Position numbers and translations under genes: made by a program. This document shows, piece by piece, positions 1 through 7,855 of a stretch of DNA of 55,945 nt (the stretch's first letter is position 1; the number at the start of each line of letters is the position of its first letter). The notes under the pieces were generated by a model. It ran no database searches. It worked only from the letters and a program-made list of their open reading frames with translations, and was not told where the DNA came from. Origin of the DNA: Candidatus Dormiibacterota bacterium (GTDB lineage Bacteria > Chloroflexota > Dormibacteria > Aeolococcales > Aeolococcaceae); NCBI GenBank assembly GCA_003132805.1, contig PKYW01000017.1, positions 28,975 to 84,919 of the forward strand. Reading direction: 5' to 3'.

Positions 1-147
1 ATCCACCGCGTCAACACCGGACACTGGGGAAACCTCAGCCCCGGCGCACTCAACGCCGTCGCGACAGCGCTCGGACCCACGTACAACACGATGCCGGCAG
101 CCTACGTGCGCTTCACGCCGCTCCGGTTCCAGCGCCCGGCCAACTGA
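1..147 (+). CDS. C-terminal end of an unknown protein (partial)
   Basis: An open frame runs in from the left edge and stops with TGA at 145-147, giving the last 48 residues of a protein that starts outside the window. The tail is rich in Asn, Pro and aromatic residues (IHRVNTGHWGNL, then a short Pro/Arg-rich end) and has no motif I recognise. No helix-rich or membrane segment is visible, so an exported or enzyme C-terminus is possible, but function cannot be assigned. Codon use is normal for the window. The following 140 bases up to the rhodanese stop hold nothing I can support. Confidence 0.5.
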   Translation: MHRVNTGHWGNLSPGALNAVATALGPTYNTMPAAYVRFTPLRFQRPAN

Positions 148-288
148 ACCCCACGAGGACAAGGCTCCGACCAGTCGCCCCGGGCAGCGGGATGCCGCTG
201 TTCAAAGACCTGGCCGTGCCACTGCAACTCAGGCTCGTCGACTTCGCGGGCTTCGCGGACGGAACAGTTATCTGTGTCTACGAGCCTG

Positions 289-705
289 TTAGGAGCCGCT
301 GACGACCTGCTCGTCCGACGTCGTCGGTAAGCCGTCCCCGTGCCATGCCCAGAACCCACCTTCGAGATCAGTCGCATTGGTCAAACCCAGATCTTGCAGA
401 GCGGCGGCCGCCAGGCTTGACGTGTAGCCCTCCGAGCAGACAACGATCACCCGGACTTCATGGTCGCGGGCCTCGGGGATACGCCACGCGGAGGTGGGGT
501 CGAGCCGCCACTCGAGCACGTTGCGCTCCACGACTCGCGCTCCGGGGATTGTCCCTTCCCGACGACGTTGCTCGCTCGGACGGATATCGATCAGGAGAGC
601 ACCTGCCTTTTGCTCCTCCGCCGCTTGACGCGGATGGACTCGATCGAGCCGGGCCCGGGCTGCGGCCAGCAACGCGTCGACGGTCACTCGGGCGGATGCG
701 GTCAT
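289..705 (-). CDS. Rhodanese-like sulfurtransferase domain protein
   Basis: Single rhodanese domain of 138 residues. The active-site loop has the catalytic cysteine at about residue 90 (VVCSEGYTSSLAA), preceded by the usual strand LLIDIRPSEQR and followed by the GGFWAWHGDGLP tail typical of the fold. Family members move sulfur from thiosulfate or persulfide donors to thiol acceptors in the cytoplasm. Its ATG overlaps the TGA of the upstream cysteine dioxygenase gene (ATGA overlap at 702-705), so the two are translationally coupled. A role in handling sulfur released during cysteine oxidation is inferred from this pairing. There is one domain only, so it is not a tandem thiosulfate sulfurtransferase. 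Confidence 0.88.
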   Translation of the reverse strand: MTASARVTVDALLAAARARLDRVHPRQAAEEQKAGALLIDIRPSEQRRREGTIPGARVVERNVLEWRLDPTSAWRIPEARDHEVRVIVVCSEGYTSSLAAAALQDLGLTNATDLEGGFWAWHGDGLPTTSDEQVVSGS

Positions 706-1244
706 GACAGTGAACCGGCCGAGCCGGCCGCGACAAGTTGCGTTTCTCCCTTTCCACCGTAGACGCGCATCTGGAGCCCGGCAGGCGAGTAGGCATGGAT
801 GCTCGTCGCGTTGCGTGCTCCTTCGTTGGCGACACGATGGATGTGGTTCGGCGAGAAGCGAGCGCCCGCGCCCTCGTCGAGGATGTTTCGTCGCGGAGGG
901 GTGAGACCGAGGTCAGCGTGGGCTGTCTCGATCAGACGGCCCGCCGCAATGGTCAGCGCGCCAGCCGCTCCTCCGTGATCGTGCAGCAGCGTCGCCTGCC
1001 CTGGCGTCCAACCGATCAACCACAGCTCGAGCGCATCGGACAGCACCAACGCTTCGTACCAGCGGGTTTCAGTGGTATGCCGGATGAGTGGCTGCCACAA
1101 CTCGGTCTGAGTGGCAACCTCCATGGTCAGGTCGAGCAGCTCGTCGGCGCTGAACAGTACCCGGCGCTTGGTCAGCGTCCGAATCCGAGCGACGTCTTCA
1201 AGAGCAGCGTGGATGTGCAGTTTCGGTCCCCCAACGAAAGACAT
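702..1244 (-). CDS. Cysteine dioxygenase family (cupin) protein
   Basis: Cupin protein of 180 residues resembling bacterial type I cysteine dioxygenases, which oxidise L-cysteine to cysteine sulfinate with a mononuclear iron. The three iron ligands can be placed: H88 and H90 in LLHDHGGAAG and H136 in HIHRVAN, which also keeps the H-x3-N pattern of cupin motif 2. I chose the ATG at 1244 because a strong GGGAGGGGG ribosome site lies just upstream. The same frame is open back to 1430 but lacks such a site. It is the first gene of a two-gene unit with the rhodanese gene. A related 3-mercaptopropionate dioxygenase activity cannot be excluded. Confidence 0.82.
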   Translation of the reverse strand: MSFVGGPKLHIHAALEDVARIRTLTKRRVLFSADELLDLTMEVATQTELWQPLIRHTTETRWYEALVLSDALELWLIGWTPGQATLLHDHGGAAGALTIAAGRLIETAHADLGLTPPRRNILDEGAGARFSPNHIHRVANEGARNATSIHAYSPAGLQMRVYGGKGETQLVAAGSAGSLS

Positions 1245-1545
1245 GGTTCCCCCTCCCTGAATCGCGTGATGAACCCCGGCTACTGGTGTGCGCACCAGCA
1301 CGTCTGGACGAATAGTAACTCCATCATCTCCATAGATCAAGTAGACAACGAAGAAGCCGGGCCGTCCACTGAGGTCGAGGTGCGATTTTCGGCCACCAGT
1401 GACGGCGGAACCCTCGTCCGTGTCGAGCACAGGGCCTGGGGGCGTCTCGGCGATGCCGGTGCCGCAAAGAAGTCCGGATATCGCGAGGCTGGGGCCGAAT
1501 CCTCACTATTTACCGCGAGGAGGCGACCAGCCAGCATCGTTGAAA
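1245..1545. other. Non-coding gap between divergent genes
   Basis: About 300 bases separate the divergent cysteine dioxygenase and DinB-like genes. Reading frames cross it on both strands, but none has a convincing start signal or recognisable product. The promoters of both neighbours should lie here; I see no clear -35/-10 pair or operator. Confidence 0.4.
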
Positions 1546-2079
1546 ATGGGGGCCATGGACTTCTCGCTCGAGCGTGGCACCGAAGTGCTTCGTCGAACTC
1601 CAGACGTGCTTCGGGCGATGCTCGCGGACCTCTCGGACGAGTGGACCGCCGGCGACGAAGGACCCGAGACGTGGTCTCCATACGAGGTGGTCGGACACAT
1701 GACGTTCGTTGAGGAGAGCGACTGGATTGACCGGACGCGGTTGATTCTCAAGCACGGGACCGAGCGCGTCTTCGATCCAGTGGACCGAGAGGCCGGGTTC
1801 ACGCGATTCAGGGGCTGGAGCCTGGGTGATCTCCTGGATCGATTCGCATCAGTGAGGACCGCGAATCTCGAGACGCTGCAGGACCTGATCGAGCTCGAGG
1901 ACCTTAGTCGCCAAGGTGTGCATCCAGACTTCGGAGAGGTGACGATCAGCCAGTTGCTCGCCACCTGGGTCGTCCACGATCTGAATCACCTGGGTCAGAT
2001 CGTCAAGACAATGGCCAAGCAGTACACGCACGCGATCGGCCCATGGCGTGAGTTCCTGCCGATCATCGACGCGCCCTGA
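1546..2079 (+). CDS. DinB/YfiT-like four-helix-bundle protein
   Basis: Protein of 177 residues of the DinB-like superfamily, which folds as a four-helix bundle and binds a metal through three histidines. Candidate ligands are H51 (VVGHMTFVEESDW) and the pair H144/H148 in WVVHDLNHLGQIV, the standard HxxxH signature near the C-terminus. Members act as metal-dependent thiol S-transferases or are of unknown function; substrate cannot be told from sequence. The start is uncertain: ATG at 1546 or 1555, or TTG at 1540. A GAGGAGG stretch at 1517-1523 is rather distant from all three. The gene stands alone. Confidence 0.8.
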   Translation: MGAMDFSLERGTEVLRRTPDVLRAMLADLSDEWTAGDEGPETWSPYEVVGHMTFVEESDWIDRTRLILKHGTERVFDPVDREAGFTRFRGWSLGDLLDRFASVRTANLETLQDLIELEDLSRQGVHPDFGEVTISQLLATWVVHDLNHLGQIVKTMAKQYTHAIGPWREFLPIIDAP

Positions 2080-2188
2080 TCCGCGCGGGCAACTCCCCGG
2101 CACGCTGTTTGCAGGTCCGTCGCAGCGTCGTCGAGAACGGTGCAGAGTCGCGGGATCGCTTGCGTGAAGGCGTGCTGCGGGGCCGAAC

Positions 2189-2788
2189 CTAGGGTTGGCT
2201 CGGCCAGACGGTCTGGTCGAGAAACTGCTCAAGCGCGCTCGCCACCGACCCCAGAACAGCGGCAGATGCAGCCAGACTTCCCGGGACGAACATCCCGTGA
2301 TCCGCGCCGTCGACCTCGAGGACATGCGGTGAGAGGGTGTGCGCCACATCGGAATCCCAAGCCCCGGTATCGGCTGTCCCACCGATGAGGAGGAACGGCT
2401 CAGAGCAGCCTCGCAGCGCGTTGACGACCTGAGCATCCGCGAGCAACGGCGTGAGCCACACTGCCGGCAACGCCCGCTGAGCGGCGACCTGTGCGGCATA
2501 GGTGGCCAGCGACTTACCAATCAGCAATGGTTTGGCGTCCGCTACATCGAGTTCGTCAAGCGCGGTCGTGACATACCTGGTGACCCACGAGGAGAGCGTC
2601 TCGTTCGATTCTGATGCAGCGGTGAGTTCTGCCTCTGGCCAGCGCAGTGCGTGAACCCGAGCGCCTCGTCGTTCGGCGGCCATCGCCGCGAACATGAGCA
2701 GCGGTGTGTGAGGACCGAACATGCGGCCGGGGACGACAACCGCGATCCGCGCTGATCTGGGGTCACCCACCGCGTGAGTATGAGTCAT
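2189..2788 (-). CDS. Alpha/beta hydrolase
   Basis: Small alpha/beta hydrolase of about 199 residues. The nucleophile elbow reads LLIGKSLATYAA (serine in G-K-S-L-A), the acid is probably the Asp in IGGTADTGAWD, and the histidine is in DGADHGMF near the C-terminus, so the triad order is complete. The shape resembles dienelactone-hydrolase or KANL3/Tex30-like compact hydrolases, but no substrate can be named. An alternative GTG start lies six codons upstream at 2806. Transcribed alone, divergently from the exported phosphatase gene. Confidence 0.75.
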   Translation of the reverse strand: MTHTHAVGDPRSARIAVVVPGRMFGPHTPLLMFAAMAAERRGARVHALRWPEAELTAASESNETLSSWVTRYVTTALDELDVADAKPLLIGKSLATYAAQVAAQRALPAVWLTPLLADAQVVNALRGCSEPFLLIGGTADTGAWDSDVAHTLSPHVLEVDGADHGMFVPGSLAASAAVLGSVASALEQFLDQTVWPSQP

Positions 2789-2946
2789 CGGTAATTGGCC
2801 ACCCACGGAAGACGCTGTTCACCAACTGACCGCACGTGGCAGGCGCGCCAAACCTGGCGGCCTTTACGACACGTTAACCAGCCGTTTCGGTAATCGATCC
2901 AAGCGCTTGGCGAGACCTTAAAAATTCGGCTTGCACCATATCCGTC

Positions 2947-4551
2947 ATGCCTATCAAGAAGATGACCCCGGACATCGCGAAAACGCTGAGTCTCGCCGAG
3001 CAGCACGAGTGGTTCCAGCAGCGCCACTCTCGTCGCGCCATCCTGAAGGGCGGGCTTCTCGGTGCGGGTTCGCTGGTCGCGGGACCGGCATTGCTCAGCC
3101 GGACTGCGCAGGTGGTGGAGGCGGCGAGCCGCCCGGCGCCCATGCTGCTGTCGAACACGACGCCAGCCAAGGCATCGGGCGTGGTGCCGTTCGGCCGGCA
3201 CATCTCCTTCGGTCCCGATCCCACCAGCGAGATGCGGATCGCCTGGCAGGTTGCGGGGCCGGTCGCGGATCCCTTCGTGCGTATCGGGACGAGCCCGTTC
3301 GACCTCGGCGAGCGGATCGCCGCTGACCTGCGCAACGTCAACACTCCCTTGACGGACATCACGTTTCTCGACAGCGTGCCGCCCGCGCTGACCGGGCACG
3401 AGGAGCAGTTCTACGCGCACGCCGCGACCGAGCACCTGGATCCCGGCAAGACCTATTACTACGTCGTCGGCCATCGCGGCTTCGATCCGACCGCCGGCGG
3501 GCTGACGCGTGGTCTGATCTCGAGCTTCATCACTGCACCACGCGGTAAGGTGCCCTTCACGTTCACCGCATTCGGGGACCAGGGCGCCACCTACGACGCA
3601 CTCGCCACCACCAACCTGATCCTCGCGCAGTCACCGGCTTTCCATCTCCACGCAGGCGATGTGTCGTACGCTGAGGACGGCGGATCCGGACTGATCACCG
3701 ATGCCTACGATCCGAGACTGTGGGATTCGTTCTTTGCCGAGGTCGAGCCGACCGCGAAAACGGTGCCGTGGATGGTCTCACTCGGCAATCACGAGATGGA
3801 GCCGTGGTACTCGCCGGACGGCTACGGTGCCGACGTCAAGCGACTCGACTTTCCTGGGAACGGCCCGAGCATCTGCCCGGGGACCTACTCCTTCACGTAC
3901 GGGAACGTCGCATTCATCAGCCTCGACCCGAACGACGTGTCCTACGAGCTGCCTGCCAACTTCGGCTACAGCCATGGCCGGCAGACGAGTTGGCTCGGGG
4001 AGACGCTGAAGCAATTGCGCAACGACTCGGTTATCGACTTCATCGTGGTCTTCTTCCACCACTGCAGCTACTGCACCTGCACGGCGCACGGCTCCGAGGG
4101 TGGCGTCCGGCAGTTCTGGACGCCGCTGTTCGATCAATACCACGTCGATCTCGTCATCAACGGCCACAACCACATCTACGAGCGGACGGACCCGATCCGC
4201 GGCGGCGCGCCTACGGTCGTGAAGCCGATCGGCGCCACGATCTATCCCGCCCACGATGGCACGACCTACGTGGCGGCGGGTGGCGCCGGTAAGAGTCTCT
4301 ACTCCTTCGGCGTGCCGGACAGCTACGAGCACCACGTGGACAACGTTACCTCGGTGGTGAGCTACGTCAATGAGGCGGGTGGCACCGAGGTCGACGAGAC
4401 CGTCCACTGGTCGCGAGTGCGCTACACGGGCTACAACCTCATGGTGGTCGATGTCGCGCCGCCGAGCTTGGGCTGGACACGGATGGGCGTCAGGACGCTC
4501 AACGGGAGCGGCGTCGAGGTCGATCGGTTCACGCTGGCGCGGGCCACCTAG
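2947..4551 (+). CDS. Tat-exported purple acid phosphatase-like metallophosphoesterase
   Basis: Protein of 534 residues that carries all five metallophosphoesterase blocks: FGDQGATYDA (about 208), HAGDVSYAED (235), SLGNHEME (279), FFHHCSYC (370) and NGHNHIYERT (405). The GD-x-x-Y and H-x-H-x-YERT forms point to the purple acid phosphatase branch with a dinuclear Fe-metal centre. A fibronectin-like N-terminal domain (from about residue 80) precedes it, as in plant-type enzymes. The N-terminus has HSRRAILKGG at 27-36 followed by a hydrophobic stretch, a twin-arginine signal, so it should be exported folded. A role in phosphate scavenging from organic esters is inferred. No clear ribosome site; ATG at 2962 is an alternative start. 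Confidence 0.9.
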   Translation: MPIKKMTPDIAKTLSLAEQHEWFQQRHSRRAILKGGLLGAGSLVAGPALLSRTAQVVEAASRPAPMLLSNTTPAKASGVVPFGRHISFGPDPTSEMRIAWQVAGPVADPFVRIGTSPFDLGERIAADLRNVNTPLTDITFLDSVPPALTGHEEQFYAHAATEHLDPGKTYYYVVGHRGFDPTAGGLTRGLISSFITAPRGKVPFTFTAFGDQGATYDALATTNLILAQSPAFHLHAGDVSYAEDGGSGLITDAYDPRLWDSFFAEVEPTAKTVPWMVSLGNHEMEPWYSPDGYGADVKRLDFPGNGPSICPGTYSFTYGNVAFISLDPNDVSYELPANFGYSHGRQTSWLGETLKQLRNDSVIDFIVVFFHHCSYCTCTAHGSEGGVRQFWTPLFDQYHVDLVINGHNHIYERTDPIRGGAPTVVKPIGATIYPAHDGTTYVAAGGAGKSLYSFGVPDSYEHHVDNVTSVVSYVNEAGGTEVDETVHWSRVRYTGYNLMVVDVAPPSLGWTRMGVRTLNGSGVEVDRFTLARAT

Positions 4552-4643
4552 GCGGAGGCCGCGAACAGGACCCCAGCGGGCGGAGCTCTGTAGGCGGCGG
4601 CAGGGACGCGTGAGAACGGCGATGTCCCATGCTTCGCTGACTC

Positions 4644-5258
4644 ATGAACACGATCACGCCAGCCTGGCCGCTCTACACCGAGCGACTCATGCTCCGTCCC
4701 TTCGAGGAGGGCGACCTGCAGGCTCTGCACGAAATGCAGTCCGACCGGGAAGCCGTCCGGTATCTCTATTACGACGTGCGCTCGCTCGACGAGGTGCGCG
4801 TGTCCCTGGCGCGGAAGATGGCGAGCACGGCGGTCGCCCGCGAAGGCGACGGCGTGACCGCTGCCGCACTCCTGCTCGAGACCGGCGAATTGGTCGGTGA
4901 TATCTCCATGTGGTGGGTGAGCGAGGGCCACAAACAAGCCGAATTGGGATTCGTGGTGCATCCAGCGCATCAGCGCAAGGGCTACGCTACTGAGGCCGCG
5001 CGAGCCATGCTGGATTTCGCCTTCGACACCATGCGGGCGCACCGAGTGATGGGTCGTACCGAGGCGCGCAACGTTGCCTCGGCTCGTGTCTTCGAGAAAC
5101 TGGGCATGCGACATGAGGCGCATCTGGTCGAGAACGAATGGGTCAAGGGCGAATGGCAGAGCGAACTCGTATATGCGGTGCTGGTACACGAGTGGGCGGT
5201 CGAACAGCAACGACACCGCGACCGCGGCGAGGGACCGGCTAGATCAAAGCCGCGGTGA
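4644..5258 (+). CDS. GNAT acetyltransferase, RimJ/RimL type
   Basis: GNAT protein of 204 residues starting with the RimJ/RimL-type opening TERLMLRPFEEGDL. Motif A, which binds the acetyl-CoA pyrophosphate, is ELGFVVHPAHQRKGYATEAA (Q-x-x-G-x-A form), followed by the motif B part ARNVASARVFEKLGMR. Members acetylate protein N-termini, antibiotics or small amines; the substrate here is unknown. The last 20 bases overlap the end of the convergent membrane protein gene. The C-terminal tail after residue 185 is Arg/Glu-rich and probably disordered. Confidence 0.88.
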   Translation: MNTITPAWPLYTERLMLRPFEEGDLQALHEMQSDREAVRYLYYDVRSLDEVRVSLARKMASTAVAREGDGVTAAALLLETGELVGDISMWWVSEGHKQAELGFVVHPAHQRKGYATEAARAMLDFAFDTMRAHRVMGRTEARNVASARVFEKLGMRHEAHLVENEWVKGEWQSELVYAVLVHEWAVEQQRHRDRGEGPARSKPR

Positions 5259-5814
5259 CCGTGCGCCGATCGACTGTTGGTCTGCTCGTCAGGGTGAGCA
5301 TGATGACCACCGATGCGAGAACGGCGACGATGGCAGCGGCTAGGAAGAGAAAGAAACCGCCGTCCAGGTAAATGGGTGGGTAGTAGACGTGCTCCGGAAC
5401 GAAGAGCACTGGGCCGTTGGAACCTGCCTCAAAGGCTTGAGGGGCGCCCCAGCCCATGATCCGGACGCCCGCGTCAACTCCCTCGAAAACGCCGAGCACC
5501 AAGCAGCCGACGGCTGACAACAGCATGGCGATGGCGGAGAGCCCTCGCTGAACGTTGCTGAGGTATCCGAGGGATGCAAGACTGAGTACGGCGACGGTGC
5601 CGAGGACGGTCCAGCCATCGAGTCCCTGGAACAAGCTCAGCGAAGGAAACACGGAGCCGGGCAGCATCCGTGCGCCGCGGCAGAGCCCGCACCCCTGCGT
5701 GGCGAACGGGGCGAAGACAGCGCCGATCATCACTATCGCTGCGGCGAGCGCTGTCACGGCGGCTCGCGTCGGAGTCCTTGGATCGCTCAGGATCGCTCCC
5801 AGCTTGATATCCAC
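5239..5814 (-). CDS. Four-helix membrane protein of unknown function
   Basis: Protein of 191 residues with four predicted membrane helices: around 17-37, 68-86, 91-110 and 152-175. A loop after helix 1 holds CGLCRGAR (Cys-x-x-Cys), and a second loop is rich in Tyr and Pro (PEHVYYPPIY). I do not recognise the family. The CxxC faces the non-cytoplasmic side if the N-terminus is inside, so disulfide or metal binding is possible, but nothing more can be said. Convergent with the acetyltransferase gene (20-base overlap). Confidence 0.6.
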   Translation of the reverse strand: MDIKLGAILSDPRTPTRAAVTALAAAIVMIGAVFAPFATQGCGLCRGARMLPGSVFPSLSLFQGLDGWTVLGTVAVLSLASLGYLSNVQRGLSAIAMLLSAVGCLVLGVFEGVDAGVRIMGWGAPQAFEAGSNGPVLFVPEHVYYPPIYLDGGFFLFLAAAIVAVLASVVIMLTLTSRPTVDRRTVTAALI

Positions 5815-5874
5815 ACAGCGATTCTATCCCCGCAAATACGCGGTCACATCGGACCTCAGGCAGCGTCCGGCCGC

Positions 5875-6612
5875 CTATTCGTATCGGAGTTCGAGCTGCG
5901 TCGCCCCCGCGCCTGTGGGAGCTCGCCGGGCGAGGCTGGTCGCCGTCGACCGTGACTGCGACGCAATCACCGCCGCCAGAGCCACGAGCGGGAGTGCCGG
6001 TACTGCAGCGGGTGCGGTCAAGAGCAACAATCCCGCGGCCGTGGCGCCTGCTGCGTGCGCGATCAGCACGCTGATGTTCAGGCGGTTCTGGCGGCCGTTT
6101 CGGGTCGTGATGAGCGAAGCGATCGAAGCCGTCAGCGTTCCCGTCAGATAGGTCGTGGAGAGCCTGGTGTCGAACTGCCGTAGGGCCGTGGCCTGCAGCC
6201 CCATTGCGAATGTGGCGTCTGCAACGAGCGCGAATTGGACGCCGCCGGCCGGCGCACTCCCGGTCAGTTCCCATCCCGCCGCCAGCCCGGCATAGGCAAC
6301 GAGCTCAAGCAGCAGGACAACGGTGACCGGCGTCTCCCATCGAGCGCCGCGGCTTGACCACCGGCCGGCTCGGGTACCGAGACCGACGCCAACGATATAG
6401 CCGGCCAGCGCCACGAGGATATGCGTGGCGAGACTTGCCGACGCGCGCGCGGTCGCCAGTCCGAGCAACGTCAGATTCCCAGTCATCACGCTGGCAAACG
6501 CTCCCCCGAGCCGGGTGAACGACGCCACATCGGTCGCACCAGCCACCACTGTCAGGGTCACGGCCAGCACCAGCACGGAAGCACCGCGGCGTGGCTGGGC
6601 ATTTGCGCTCAC
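5875..6612 (-). CDS. YoaK/DUF1275 family membrane protein
   Basis: Integral membrane protein of 245 residues with about six helices. The opening block GATDVASFTRLGGAFASVMT followed by GNLTLLG is the hallmark of the DUF1275/YoaK family (G-x-x-D-x-x-S-F...F-x-S-x-M-T-G-N). The function of the family is not established; transport or homeostasis of a small molecule has been suggested. It begins three bases after the stop of the upstream alcohol dehydrogenase, so the two form one transcription unit, although I know no functional link. Confidence 0.85.
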   Translation of the reverse strand: MSANAQPRRGASVLVLAVTLTVVAGATDVASFTRLGGAFASVMTGNLTLLGLATARASASLATHILVALAGYIVGVGLGTRAGRWSSRGARWETPVTVVLLLELVAYAGLAAGWELTGSAPAGGVQFALVADATFAMGLQATALRQFDTRLSTTYLTGTLTASIASLITTRNGRQNRLNISVLIAHAAGATAAGLLLLTAPAAVPALPLVALAAVIASQSRSTATSLARRAPTGAGATQLELRYE

Positions 6613-6615
6613 CGG

Positions 6616-7797
6616 TCACCCCTGCTGCGGGTGCAGCACGGCCTTGATAACACCCGCCTCGCGGCGGTCGAACGCCCGATACAGGTCTGGCGCGTCTTGC
6701 AGCCGTCCATGGTGCGTGACCACGACGCCCGGCCAGGCGCGGCGTGCCAGCACGAGGTCCCGGAGCAGCACGGTGTAACGACGGTCGTGGGTGCGACCGA
6801 AGTTGACGGAAACTCCCTTGGAGAACAGGGTCGCCCACGGCACGGTGAGACGGCCGTCGCCGAACCCCTCGGGTGCGGGATGGAGATCGTGCTCGGCAAA
6901 GACGCCGGCGATGCCGAGATGTCCCGTCGGATTGATCAGCCGCGCGAGGTCATGGATGACCTGGGTTGGGTTCTCTGTGGCAGGTGCCGAGCGGTCGTGA
7001 GCCTGGAAGCCGACCGCGTCGATGCCGATCTGTACGCCACTCATGGGCTCCTCGCCTGGAGGGAGACCGCGAGCTCGACGCAACTCGCGGATCTGCTCCA
7101 CAGGATCGCCGTCTCGGAAGTCGACAGCCGTTGCGCCCATTTCGCGAGCCTTGTCGAGTCGCTCAGGGATGTCATCGACGACGTAGATCTCTCCCGCGCC
7201 TTTGAGGAGTGCGCTGTACGCGGCGAGCAGTCCAATCGCTCCGGCGCCAAAGACCGCCACCGTTGACCCTGGATAGACCTGCGCGAGTTCCGTCGCATGC
7301 CAGCCGGTCACGAATGCATCCGCCAGCATGACCAGGTCATCCTCCAACTCGTCGCCAGGTTTTCCGGGAACCGGGATGCAATTCGCGTCGGCGTATGGCA
7401 CTCGCAACAACTCGGCCTGGGCGCCGCGATACGGGCCCATGCCCGCGTAGCCGTACGCCGCCCCGAATGCGCCGGGACGCACGCGGAGACACGCGGCTGA
7501 GTAGCCGCGCGCGCAGTTCACGCACAGTCCGCAGTACAGGTGGGTTGGGATGACGACCCGATCTCCCGGCTTGACCATCTCCACCGCGGGTCCAACGCGA
7601 TCGATCACGCCGAGCGGCTCGTGGCCCAAGACAAGGCCAGGAGTGGCACCCGTTCTGCCGTCGTACATGTGCAGGTCGGTCCCGCAGATCGCGCTCGACG
7701 TCACCCGGATGACCGCGTCAGTCGGCGCCTCGATTTCGGCGTCCGGCACCTCGCGAACGGCGACCGACCGTACGTCGGTGAAGACCACAGCTTGCAT
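6616..7797 (-). CDS. Zinc-dependent alcohol dehydrogenase, formaldehyde dehydrogenase-like
   Basis: Medium-chain dehydrogenase of 393 residues. Catalytic zinc ligands are C38 (AICGTDLH) and H59/E60 (LGHEPLG); structural zinc ligands are C89, C92, C95 and C103 (YCGLCVNCARGYSAAC). The Rossmann glycine motif is FGAGAIGLLAA, followed by a strand ending VVDD, where the acidic residue favours NAD over NADP. The length and the long insert near 250-275 resemble the formaldehyde-dismutase/glutathione-independent formaldehyde dehydrogenase branch. A GGAGGTGG ribosome site sits seven bases before the ATG at 7797. First gene of a unit with the DUF1275 gene. Confidence 0.88.
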   Translation of the reverse strand: MQAVVFTDVRSVAVREVPDAEIEAPTDAVIRVTSSAICGTDLHMYDGRTGATPGLVLGHEPLGVIDRVGPAVEMVKPGDRVVIPTHLYCGLCVNCARGYSAACLRVRPGAFGAAYGYAGMGPYRGAQAELLRVPYADANCIPVPGKPGDELEDDLVMLADAFVTGWHATELAQVYPGSTVAVFGAGAIGLLAAYSALLKGAGEIYVVDDIPERLDKAREMGATAVDFRDGDPVEQIRELRRARGLPPGEEPMSGVQIGIDAVGFQAHDRSAPATENPTQVIHDLARLINPTGHLGIAGVFAEHDLHPAPEGFGDGRLTVPWATLFSKGVSVNFGRTHDRRYTVLLRDLVLARRAWPGVVVTHHGRLQDAPDLYRAFDRREAGVIKAVLHPQQG

Positions 7798-7855
7798 CGC
7801 GCCACCTCCGTCAAACGCCGATAACTATGCCTCGACGGTCGCGGCTCACGGGGCG

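Noticed and set aside
1245-1430. Extension of the cysteine dioxygenase frame to 1430
   Set aside because: A strong ribosome site directly precedes ATG 1244, and cupin dioxygenases of this type are about 180-200 residues.
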